Below are positions 26,194 through 34,929 of a stretch of 64,000 nucleotides of DNA, piece by piece; position 1 is the stretch's first letter; each line of letters starts with the position of its first letter. The position numbers and the translations under genes are program-made. Source of the DNA: Spirochaetales bacterium (GTDB lineage: Bacteria; Spirochaetota; Spirochaetia; DSM-2461); contig JAQQAP010000042.1 of assembly GCA_028533045.1 (NCBI GenBank), positions 1-64,000 on the forward strand, given 5' to 3'. The notes beneath the pieces are model-generated. The model made no database searches and was not told the DNA's origin. It saw only the letters and a program-made list of their open reading frames with translations.

Positions 26194-27888
26194 TTAGAGC
26201 CCCGGAGCGTTGTCCAGCAAGTAGGGATAGCCACTATTTATGGCTTCCGTACCGTCAATAACCCAGGTGTCAGAAAAATCCCAATTGGTATAATTTGCCG
26301 AAGATTTCATCTGAGAGGTAGAGAGACTGGTTCCGTAATCGACATCATAACTTGCAGAGCTATCTTCTTCATAATAGCAATCGGAAATCGTTACCGTACC
26401 ATTGTCGTCATCAACAGCACCAACAAGGCCTCCCACTCCACTGGAATCGGTAAGAGTACCGGAAGCGGTTCCGATAGAGTAGGAAGTGGTCACTTCGGCG
26501 GAATAACTGCATTCACCGATCAAGCCGCCCACTTCAGACTCTCCCGCAACATCTCCCGTAGCATAGGAATCGCTAATCGTACCTGACTTAAAAGATCCAA
26601 ACAGCCCCCCAATACTCCAGTTACTGCAGCTACCGTCCACATCACCGGTAGCAAAACAATTAATTATAGTAACGGAAGCGTTGAAAGAACCGATCAATCC
26701 GCCGCAATAACTATACCCTCTTTCTATATATCCTGTGGCATAGCACTCAGAGATAAGGGCGGAACCTGTTGCAGAATAACATCCACCGATCAAACCTCCC
26801 AGGTAGTAGGTATCTTCATTTTCATGGCCAATTACAGTGCTTGTTGAATAACAGTCTGTAATTTCATTCACATATAATACCCGGCCAATCAAACCACCCG
26901 CATAGTTTCCGTCACCGGCATTTACCGTTCCCGTGCTATAACAGCCCGAAAGCGTTCCGGATACCTGATAACCGATCAATCCGCCCGTATAATTCAACCC
27001 ACCGGTAACGTCTGCCTCAGAAGAACAATCAACAAGCGAAGTGTAACGACTATAACCAATTAATCCACCCACACTATTTCCATCGCCCTCAACATAGCTG
27101 GAGTCGGTTACGGAACAACCGGAGATAGTACTGGAATAAACATATCCCCCAAGGGCCCCTACGCTCTCCCCTCCGTAAACGGTACATTCGTCCAGAGTTA
27201 AATCGGTCACTACCCCATCATAAATGTAACCGAATAACCCTTGGTAATTACTTCCCAGAGCACCAACAGTCAGATTACTGATTGTACAGTCATTACCATA
27301 TAAGGCTCCCGTGAAATAACTGCTGTCATCTCCAATAGGAGTCCAGTCAACACCATCCAGATCAATATCACTGGTTAGGAAGTAGCTGCCTGCCAGATCA
27401 TCGGCCATACCTGCAAGACCTGCGGCATCGCTGATATACTCGATTTCAACCGATGTGGAAGATGAAGAGGTGGATAAGGTCATAGTTGTTTTTTCCCACT
27501 CCCCTCCGGCAATATCTACCGCATAGAAGGTAATAGAATAGACAGTGCTGGATGAAAGCCCACTTAAGCTGTATGTACCGCTGGCAGGATCAATCCCTTC
27601 TTCTTGGTCTCCGGAATAGCTAATCATTAAGGAATCAATAATGGCGTCATCATCCTGGAATGTCCAATCGAATGTGATAGTAGAACTCGTATGAGAGATG
27701 GTACTAATCTCCAAAAGAGACGTATCGGACTCAACGGTAACAGACGGTTCGTCCTCGGTCTCGGTTATGGCGTCTTCCTCTTCCGTTTCCACGGTAACAA
27801 CAATGTTATTCACCTGCTCGGTTAAGAGATTACAACCGACCATCAACCATACCAACAGAAAAAGCACCAAAACGAATCTTATCTTCAT
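26194..27888 (-). CDS. GLUG-repeat lipoprotein with FN3-like domain
   Basis: A 564-residue surface-type lipoprotein: signal and lipobox VGC near residue 19, an acidic stretch, an FN3-like domain (about 53-145), then many GLUG-type repeats (pattern GGLIG...I.DCYSTG) to the end, finishing with ..INSGYPYLLDN. It lacks the special N-terminal module of the four lipoproteins downstream and is transcribed the other way. GGGGGG precedes the ATG. Function unknown; GLUG repeats occur in bacterial adhesin-like proteins. Confidence 0.85.
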   Translation of the reverse strand: MKIRFVLVLFLLVWLMVGCNLLTEQVNNIVVTVETEEEDAITETEDEPSVTVESDTSLLEISTISHTSSTITFDWTFQDDDAIIDSLMISYSGDQEEGIDPASGTYSLSGLSSSTVYSITFYAVDIAGGEWEKTTMTLSTSSSSTSVEIEYISDAAGLAGMADDLAGSYFLTSDIDLDGVDWTPIGDDSSYFTGALYGNDCTISNLTVGALGSNYQGLFGYIYDGVVTDLTLDECTVYGGESVGALGGYVYSSTISGCSVTDSSYVEGDGNSVGGLIGYSRYTSLVDCSSEADVTGGLNYTGGLIGYQVSGTLSGCYSTGTVNAGDGNYAGGLIGRVLYVNEITDCYSTSTVIGHENEDTYYLGGLIGGCYSATGSALISECYATGYIERGYSYCGGLIGSFNASVTIINCFATGDVDGSCSNWSIGGLFGSFKSGTISDSYATGDVAGESEVGGLIGECSYSAEVTTSYSIGTASGTLTDSSGVGGLVGAVDDDNGTVTISDCYYEEDSSASYDVDYGTSLSTSQMKSSANYTNWDFSDTWVIDGTEAINSGYPYLLDNAPGL

Positions 27889-27924
27889 TATTCCCCCCTA
27901 CAACAACACAACAAAAATCAACAA

Positions 27925-27953
27925 ATATTACGTTATGAAATAATACACGTCAA
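27925..27953 (-). promoter_or_regulatory. Promoter of the GLUG lipoprotein at 26194-27888
   Basis: Minus strand: TTGACG (27948-27953), 17-base spacer, TAATAT (27925-27930), about 30 nt leader with AGGGGGG before the ATG. Confidence 0.6.
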
Positions 27954-28098
27954 GAGAATAGCAAGTACACCTGCTCTTATTTATTAGAGAACAAAAAAGC
28001 ACCTTACCAAAAAAAGTGGCATTATGGGGATTTCCAGGATATAATAGAAAACAAAGTAAACCAAATATTAACCAATAACTAAGACGGAGTTAAAAGAG

Positions 28099-30510
28099 TT
28101 GCCTGTCCGCCCTCTCAAGAGCCTGTTTTTTACCCTAATTATTGTAAGCCTCACTCTCGCTTCCTGCGAAATAAATATATGGCAATCGGATATAGAAAGC
28201 TTCGTCGACGAGGGGCTCTCGGCTATCTCCCTCTCCTCCTATGATTCGTCAAGCATCTCTTCCGGCACAGAGACGTCGGGGATCAACGTGAATCTGGTGA
28301 ACAGCCGGGACATTCCCGCCGCCTATACCATCACTCCCGCCGATACGGAGACGGAGGGATATTTCTCTACCACCGGAAGCTATTCGGTGGACAGCAGCAG
28401 CGCCCTGTCGGAGAAGAAAATCAGCCTGACCCTCGCCCCGGATAGTTCCGCCGAGTGGCAGGATCTCAATTTTACCCTGAATATCTCGGCCACGGAATTC
28501 GAGAAAGAGTTCACCCCCATCAGCCTGACCTTCCCCTGTAATACCCCACCCAACAGCATCACCGGATTAACAGCGGGCGCTTCTACAACGGACGCCGTCT
28601 CCGAAGCAGCTTTCACCCTTCCCTCGGGCGATACGGACAGCGATATTCTTTATATGGAGATCACTTACAATATCAACGGGGAGGATGGGACCACAACCAC
28701 CCAGATAGAGATAGACGACGAGACCTATAAAAGCTCCCAGACTTCGGGAGAGCTGGATTTTACCCCCGAAGAGAGCGACAATCTTCGCTACTTTAGCCCC
28801 CCCGGAGCCGCTTCCACAGATCAATACGACTACTCAATAGTTGTGATAGACGAAGGGGGAAACCGTTCCGAGGCTGTAACGGCCACGAACACCACCGAAT
28901 ACATCGCCATTAGCTACGATACGAACGGAGGGGACTGGGAAGAGGACAGCGACCCGGGAACGACCTATGTGGTGAGCGGCGGCGATATTAGTCTTCCCGA
29001 CAATTCAACAGTTAGTTACGGGGCTGTAAACCTTGATAGCTGGTCAGACGGCATAATCACTGGTCTTAATCCGGGAGGGACGGTGAGCGGTTATACGGAA
29101 GATACGGTTTTTACGGCCCAGTGGGAAAATGCGTATAACCTGACCCTCTGGAATGGGACTTCTTATACGCAAACAGCCTATACGTCTGGCACGGAGGTAG
29201 CTCTGAGTGTACTTTCCGATTCGGAAGGAACATACACTTTCGCCGGGTGGGATACCGATCCCTCTGCGGATATGACAGTATACTTTGTAGATGTAGACGG
29301 AGACGATAATAATTACCTAGAAATTACCGATCATACGACTCTCTACGCGGTTTGGGTAACCGAAATCCCTATTCGAACTTTGGGTGAGATGGAACTTATT
29401 TCCGGTGAAGACTACCGAGACGAGGATTTCATTCTGATGAAAGATATTAATCTGGGGGGAAGCTTAGGGACTACTAATCCGTTTTCCGGAACCTTTAATG
29501 GTTCGGGATATACCCTTTCAAACCTGAGCATGAGCGCTGATGTTTCCGACGGCTTAGGCCTCTTTGGCACTTTAAGCGGAACTGTCAAAGACTTAACCAT
29601 AGAAAATGCCACTATAATCTATGAAGAAGGCGGTGAGAGCTGCGGGATTCTGGCCGGCTACGTCACCAGCACCGGTAAGATTTCAAATTGCCATGTCACC
29701 CTCTCCGATAGCGGAATTAATTCGACCGACAGCGTAACCGGCGGCCTGGTGGGGACCTTAGAGGGGGGAACCATTGAAAACTCCACTTTCACAGGAAGCG
29801 ACGGGACCTTTAGTTCAAACTCCTCCTATGTAGGCGGAATCGCCGGGAAGACCGTGGGGGGAACTATTTCCCACTGCCAGGTCAACCTCACCGGGGAAAT
29901 CAGCGGAGCCGGTTATGTGGGCGGCCTTGTGGGAGAAGTGACCGGTGAAACAACAATTGAACAATCCTGCGTCTACGGGGAAGGGACTGTAAGCGCTTCC
30001 GGGGACTACGCGGGAGGGTTTATCGGCGCCCTCAACCGTACGGGGACGGTGAGCATAGACCAGTGCTATGCCAATGTCACCGTAAGCAGTACGTCTACCG
30101 ATACTGCGGGCGGATTCATGGGCATACTTAACACGGGCCTCACCTCCCTAACCATTTCAAACAGCTACTTTAAGGGAACTATCCCCTCCGGAACCTACGG
30201 TTTTGTGGGAGCGGCCTCCGCCGTTTCCTCAGATGACTCGGCCAGTTTCACTGACTGTTACGTGGTTGCCACCGACGGATCGAACGACCTGGGATTCATG
30301 ACCGATGGAAACGCTTCCATTAGCCTGGACAACACAGAGAGCTGCTACTACCAGCACGACTCGTCGGACCCAACGAGTTATGGGGAAGGAGTCGTCAGCT
30401 CAACCCTCACCAGTCCCATATCCGGCTGGAGCTCGGATATATGGGATTGGTCCGGCAGCTACAATAACAACTACCCCTACCTCATAAACCTTGAGAGCAG
30501 CTATGAGTAA
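28099..30510 (+). CDS. Large surface lipoprotein LP1 (novel N-terminal module, InlB-type and GLUG repeats)
   Basis: An 803-residue lipoprotein starting at TTG (GGAG ten bases upstream; no ATG lies before the signal peptide). Lipobox LASC near residue 22. A ~250-residue N-terminal module (IWQSDIESFVDEGLSAISL .. ETYKSSQ .. LRYFSPPGA .. YDYSIVVIDEGGNRSEAV) is shared with LP2-LP4 and is not one I recognise. It is followed by two InlB B-repeat-like (beta-grasp) units (ISYDTNGGDWEE, FAGWDTD), then GLUG-type repeats and a C-terminal WD..NNNYPYLINLESSYE tail. TATAAT at 28040-28045 is a probable -10. Overlaps OMP1 by 8 bases. Confidence 0.85.
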   Translation: MPVRPLKSLFFTLIIVSLTLASCEINIWQSDIESFVDEGLSAISLSSYDSSSISSGTETSGINVNLVNSRDIPAAYTITPADTETEGYFSTTGSYSVDSSSALSEKKISLTLAPDSSAEWQDLNFTLNISATEFEKEFTPISLTFPCNTPPNSITGLTAGASTTDAVSEAAFTLPSGDTDSDILYMEITYNINGEDGTTTTQIEIDDETYKSSQTSGELDFTPEESDNLRYFSPPGAASTDQYDYSIVVIDEGGNRSEAVTATNTTEYIAISYDTNGGDWEEDSDPGTTYVVSGGDISLPDNSTVSYGAVNLDSWSDGIITGLNPGGTVSGYTEDTVFTAQWENAYNLTLWNGTSYTQTAYTSGTEVALSVLSDSEGTYTFAGWDTDPSADMTVYFVDVDGDDNNYLEITDHTTLYAVWVTEIPIRTLGEMELISGEDYRDEDFILMKDINLGGSLGTTNPFSGTFNGSGYTLSNLSMSADVSDGLGLFGTLSGTVKDLTIENATIIYEEGGESCGILAGYVTSTGKISNCHVTLSDSGINSTDSVTGGLVGTLEGGTIENSTFTGSDGTFSSNSSYVGGIAGKTVGGTISHCQVNLTGEISGAGYVGGLVGEVTGETTIEQSCVYGEGTVSASGDYAGGFIGALNRTGTVSIDQCYANVTVSSTSTDTAGGFMGILNTGLTSLTISNSYFKGTIPSGTYGFVGAASAVSSDDSASFTDCYVVATDGSNDLGFMTDGNASISLDNTESCYYQHDSSDPTSYGEGVVSSTLTSPISGWSSDIWDWSGSYNNNYPYLINLESSYE

Positions 30511-31651
30511 GCTCCTCAAAAAATGTCTCCTCTCGCTTCTCTTCCTTCTGCCCACCCTACTCCCGGCTCAGGAGAAGAGCAATAATTACTACTTCTTCCT
30601 CCTGGAAGACGGGCAGCCCCACTTTAATCAGATTATCAGCTGGGATGCGGTTCAGGACGCCCTCAAATATGAACTCATCATAAAAAACAAGGATGATCGG
30701 GTCATCTATAGAGAAGAGTCAGTCCTGCCATCCCAGGAAGTCAGCCTTGATCCGGGGCTTTACCACTACGCCGTTTCGGTCTACAACCTTCTAAAGAAAG
30801 AGGAATTTCAAACCAACTGGGTAAGCATGCGAATCATGAAGGCGGAACAACCGGTGATCCATAGCATATCGCCGGAAAAGGTTTACATAGAGGAAGAAAA
30901 TTACACTATAAAGCTTAAGGGAGAGCAGCTTTTTGAGGTGACCCAATACTGGCTTCTGGACGGGAAAACGGGAGAGGTTCTGACAAAACTGGAGGACTTT
31001 AGCTTTCCCAAAGAGGGAGAGGTGGAGATACGACTACCCCAAGAGTACAGGAGACCCGGTGTTTACAGCGTCAAAGTGATTAACCCGGGAGGTATGTCCG
31101 GAAGCGCCCCCCAGCCCTATACCATAGGCTACCTCAAACCCTACGATATAACCTTTTCTCTGGGCTACAACCCCTGCATTCCCCTTAGTAACAGCTGGTT
31201 TGAACAGACCTGGGACCAAAGTTTCTATCCGGCGGGACTACTTCTCAGGACGGACTTGATTTTCCTTAAAAGCCGGTTCGGCTACCTGGGGACGGAACTC
31301 CAAGGGAGCGGCCACTACTTCCTGGGCGGGGAGAATGGGACCGATGTGGAGGCCTTCTTTTGGAGCGGGGGACTTAACCTTCTTTACAAATACCTTCTCT
31401 CCCCGGAGATTCATCTTATAATGCGCCTGGGGGGAGGGCTCGTCTACAGCCATTACGCCCTTGAATATGAAACGACCGACGGCCCGAGCCTGGAAAGTCT
31501 TGACCCCTACTATACGGGGGGACTTTCCCTTCAATACTACTTTAACCGGTTTCTCTTCCTGGAAGCCGGGCTGGACGGGAAGAAGATTGATTTTAGTACT
31601 TACGATATGATTGGGATTTATCCTTTTGTTTCGGTGGGGTTGTCCTATTAG
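30503..31651 (+). CDS. Beta-barrel outer-membrane protein OMP1
   Basis: A 382-residue protein with a Sec signal (ends LLPAQ), an FN3-like domain (about 20-110), an IPT/TIG-like domain (about 115-205, VIHSISPEKVYIEEENY .. INPGGMSGS) and a C-terminal barrel of about 170 residues with alternating strands. It ends in VSVGLSY; a terminal aromatic residue is the usual signal for barrel insertion. Start ATG 30503 overlaps the end of LP1, so the two are translationally coupled. A paralogue is at 45514-46686. Function unknown; a membrane anchor or partner for the lipoproteins is inferred. Confidence 0.8.
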   Translation: MSKLLKKCLLSLLFLLPTLLPAQEKSNNYYFFLLEDGQPHFNQIISWDAVQDALKYELIIKNKDDRVIYREESVLPSQEVSLDPGLYHYAVSVYNLLKKEEFQTNWVSMRIMKAEQPVIHSISPEKVYIEEENYTIKLKGEQLFEVTQYWLLDGKTGEVLTKLEDFSFPKEGEVEIRLPQEYRRPGVYSVKVINPGGMSGSAPQPYTIGYLKPYDITFSLGYNPCIPLSNSWFEQTWDQSFYPAGLLLRTDLIFLKSRFGYLGTELQGSGHYFLGGENGTDVEAFFWSGGLNLLYKYLLSPEIHLIMRLGGGLVYSHYALEYETTDGPSLESLDPYYTGGLSLQYYFNRFLFLEAGLDGKKIDFSTYDMIGIYPFVSVGLSY

Positions 31652-31740
31652 AATCCGATCGTGACCATTTTGTGAATTCATTACGAATATCTGAATTAAA
31701 AAGGATAAAAGAAGACATTTTAGGCAAAAAAAGGTAGATT

Positions 31741-34700
31741 ATGCGTCAAAAAAACGTATTTATGAAAAACATCTACCTTAGCTTAGCTCTATTATTTGCC
31801 ATCATCCTCTCTTCCTGCGCCGACTCAATCTGGAACGGCAATATTCAGGATTTTACGGAAGAGGGAGTTTCCACCATAACCCTAAGCAGCTATGATGAGG
31901 ACTATATACCCTCCGATTCGATCTCTTCTATAGAAGTCAGCCTGATTAACCCCTCAAACCTTGAGGGTACTTATATTATAGAGGAAGTGGGAACCTCCTA
32001 TCTGGATAATGATGATTACTCCTTTGATTCCTCCGATGCTTTGAGCGATAAAAAGCTTTACCTAACCCTTAATCCCGATTCGGAAGCGGAACGAGAGGAG
32101 ATAACCCTTTCCCTGGATATTACGGCTACCTCAACAGGCCGGGTATTCGATACGGTCTACCTGACCATCCCTTGCGATACGGCCCCCAATGATGTTTTTG
32201 ACCTGATGGCGGGAGCCACCACAACCGACGCCGTTTCAGAAGTCGCCTTCACCCTCCCCTCCGAATCCACCGACGACGATCTGGAGTACATAGAAATCAC
32301 CTACAATATTAATGGCACCACCGACACGACCACTGTGACCCTCGACATCGATGAGGAAACCTATAAGAGTTCCCAGCTCGAAGATGACCTGGATATTACA
32401 CCTACAGAGAGCGACTATCTCCGTTACTACAGTCCTCCCGAAGCGGAATCAGCCGAACAGTACGACTACTCGGTCGTCCTGATTGATAAGGCGGGGCAAC
32501 GCTCCGAAGCGGTCCCCGGAAGCAACGGTACGGAGTACTTCACCATCACCTATGAGTCAAACGGAGGCTCATGGATAAATGACCCGGGCAACGATTATGT
32601 GACCGAAAGCGTCACCCTCCCTTTAGAGGATGACATTAGCCATTCCGACGGTTACTTCCTGGACGGCTGGTATGACGGGACAGATACCTATAAGGCGGGT
32701 GAAACTGTAGAAATTACGACAAATACGACCTTTACCGCCCAATGGGATGATGACGTCAGCTACACCCTAACCTATTACAGCGACTCCGCTTCATACGAGA
32801 AAAACTACACAGGAACGGGAGTTACCCTGGCCAGCGCCACGGACCTGAGCTTTAGCGAATCGGGCTATACCTTCGCCGGCTGGAGTACGGAAGAAGTCTC
32901 CAGCGTGGGAGCGGAAGCCACTGTCAGATATTACGAAGCAGAGGCGGGAGACAGCAATTTTACCATAACTAATATGGACAGCGACTTGAGCCTTTACGCC
33001 GTATGGATTCCCGACTCGGCCACTCCCATTAGAACCAATGAAGAACTTCAAAGCGTTTCAACAGAGACCTGGGACGGGGACTATTATTTATGCTGTGACC
33101 TGGACCTTTCATCGGATTACACCCACACTCCCATCGGGGATTCAGAGAACATGTTTGACCAGACATTTTACGGTTGGGGGCATACTCTCAGCGGACTGGA
33201 TATGACCGCAGACGAGGATTCCTATGGTTTCTTTGGTACAGTGAGTGGGACAGTCGACGGTCTTACCATCGAAGGGGCCGATCTTGATGCAGGAGAATAT
33301 ATATATACAAGTATTCTGACTGGTAATTTAACTGGCTCAATAGAAAACTGTACAGTAAAGGGAACAGACGAGACCACTCCCAGTACAATGGCAACGTACG
33401 GATATACCGCAGGGATCGCAGGATATGCTTCATACGCAGAAATTAGCAATTGTACGGTTAGTTACCTCACCCTTACCGATACTTCTCCCTATGGAAAAAT
33501 GGGAGGTATCGCCGGAGTAGCCTACTCTTGTACTCTAACAAACAACTCTGTCTACAATCTGGAGATCGATGGGGGCACAGGAAACTACACGGGCGGTCAA
33601 ATTGGTTACGCCGACGACTGTACAATCACGGTCAATGATTCGGAGACGGAAAAAAATGTGGTCAATGACTTTACCCTTACCGACGGGGGTAACGGCTGCG
33701 GCGGCTTAATCGGCTACGCCACAACCGTTCTCGTAGACAACTGTTCCTTAAGTGAAATTAACTTAACAACTGAAGGTACCTGGACAGGCGGAGTAGTCGG
33801 TTATTTTGAAATAGACAGCGATAGTTCCATGATCGATTCGATTCTTACTACCGATGGGACTTTTAGTGATTGTGATATTGCTACTGTTAATTTAACTACA
33901 TCCAGCTATCATACTGGTGGGTTCGTGGGCTATGCAGCATGTACAAATAATAGTTCTTCAAATAACTCTTTTTTAAATTGCTCGGTAACCCTGGACAATG
34001 AATCATCCCTTTCCGGTGGCGATGATTACACAGGTGGGTTCGGTGGCTATATTACAGATGCCAACATGAGTAACTGCATAGTAAACCTATCTGATTCTAC
34101 AATCACAGGAAGCAACGGCACAGGCGGATTTACCGGTGGCTTCCGAGTATATGACGATAGCAATAGTGCAATTGAACAATGTGTCATATTCGGAGAAGGA
34201 ACAGTTACGATTGATTCGGAAAAACAGGGTGTTGGTGGTTTTATAGGTATATTGGAAGGAGAAAATGGTACTAGCCACCAATTAACCCTTTCCGAGTGTT
34301 ACTCAAACAGCTCAATAGAATTCGACGGCTCCTATTCGGGAAATGCCACCGATGGTTATACCTATACAAGTTATATAGGCGGACTAATAGGAGCAGCCTA
34401 CGATGATACCTCAGATGCCCTAACTATAGTCATGAACGACTGCTACTACCGGGGCTCTTTTACCCATAATAACCATGCCGGAGAAGACTATACTGCCTCA
34501 GCCTACTCCTACTATACCAAACCTCACGGGTTATTGGGTAATGTCGATGAATATTCCCAGGACATTACAGTAGAAGTCGACTCCTGTTACACCGAGGCTT
34601 CCTATACCTATTACATTGATGATACAGGGACAACTTCAGATGTAGGGCTTATCTATGATTCCATAGAATCCTATTCAAGTAGAACTATCACCTACAATCT

Positions 34701-34887
34701 AGCCGACTCCTACTACCAACTAGACTCAGGCAGCGTAGATAGCTGGGGCACCTCAGCCACAACAAACGAAATGACCGGTACAAGCAGCGTCATGTCCAGC
34801 TGGGATTCGGCCACCTGGGGCTTTGACAGTACCAGCGGAACCAATGACGGCTATCCCTATTTAACAAACCTGGAAGAGACTTACTAA
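31741..34887 (+). CDS. Large surface lipoprotein LP2 (LP1-4 family)
   Basis: A 1048-residue lipoprotein, closest to LP1 (shared GATTTDAVSE and DEETYKSSQ). The signal has lipobox SSC near residue 28; a second ATG at 31765 also gives a good signal peptide. Order: N-terminal module to about residue 270, InlB-type repeats (about 270-430, ITYESNGGSW, FAGWSTEE), GLUG-type repeats (about 460-990), C-terminal NDGYPYLTNLEETY. Surface exposure is inferred from the family type. Confidence 0.85.
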   Translation: MRQKNVFMKNIYLSLALLFAIILSSCADSIWNGNIQDFTEEGVSTITLSSYDEDYIPSDSISSIEVSLINPSNLEGTYIIEEVGTSYLDNDDYSFDSSDALSDKKLYLTLNPDSEAEREEITLSLDITATSTGRVFDTVYLTIPCDTAPNDVFDLMAGATTTDAVSEVAFTLPSESTDDDLEYIEITYNINGTTDTTTVTLDIDEETYKSSQLEDDLDITPTESDYLRYYSPPEAESAEQYDYSVVLIDKAGQRSEAVPGSNGTEYFTITYESNGGSWINDPGNDYVTESVTLPLEDDISHSDGYFLDGWYDGTDTYKAGETVEITTNTTFTAQWDDDVSYTLTYYSDSASYEKNYTGTGVTLASATDLSFSESGYTFAGWSTEEVSSVGAEATVRYYEAEAGDSNFTITNMDSDLSLYAVWIPDSATPIRTNEELQSVSTETWDGDYYLCCDLDLSSDYTHTPIGDSENMFDQTFYGWGHTLSGLDMTADEDSYGFFGTVSGTVDGLTIEGADLDAGEYIYTSILTGNLTGSIENCTVKGTDETTPSTMATYGYTAGIAGYASYAEISNCTVSYLTLTDTSPYGKMGGIAGVAYSCTLTNNSVYNLEIDGGTGNYTGGQIGYADDCTITVNDSETEKNVVNDFTLTDGGNGCGGLIGYATTVLVDNCSLSEINLTTEGTWTGGVVGYFEIDSDSSMIDSILTTDGTFSDCDIATVNLTTSSYHTGGFVGYAACTNNSSSNNSFLNCSVTLDNESSLSGGDDYTGGFGGYITDANMSNCIVNLSDSTITGSNGTGGFTGGFRVYDDSNSAIEQCVIFGEGTVTIDSEKQGVGGFIGILEGENGTSHQLTLSECYSNSSIEFDGSYSGNATDGYTYTSYIGGLIGAAYDDTSDALTIVMNDCYYRGSFTHNNHAGEDYTASAYSYYTKPHGLLGNVDEYSQDITVEVDSCYTEASYTYYIDDTGTTSDVGLIYDSIESYSSRTITYNLADSYYQLDSGSVDSWGTSATTNEMTGTSSVMSSWDSATWGFDSTSGTNDGYPYLTNLEETY

Positions 34888-34929
34888 AGAAACATATATT
34901 ACCATTAAGACGTAAGTACTCCTGCAGCT

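Noticed and set aside
28012-28030. GTGGCATT upstream of LP1 as a sigma-54 (-24) element
   Set aside because: No matching -12 TTGC element at the right spacing; TATAAT at 28040 fits an ordinary promoter.
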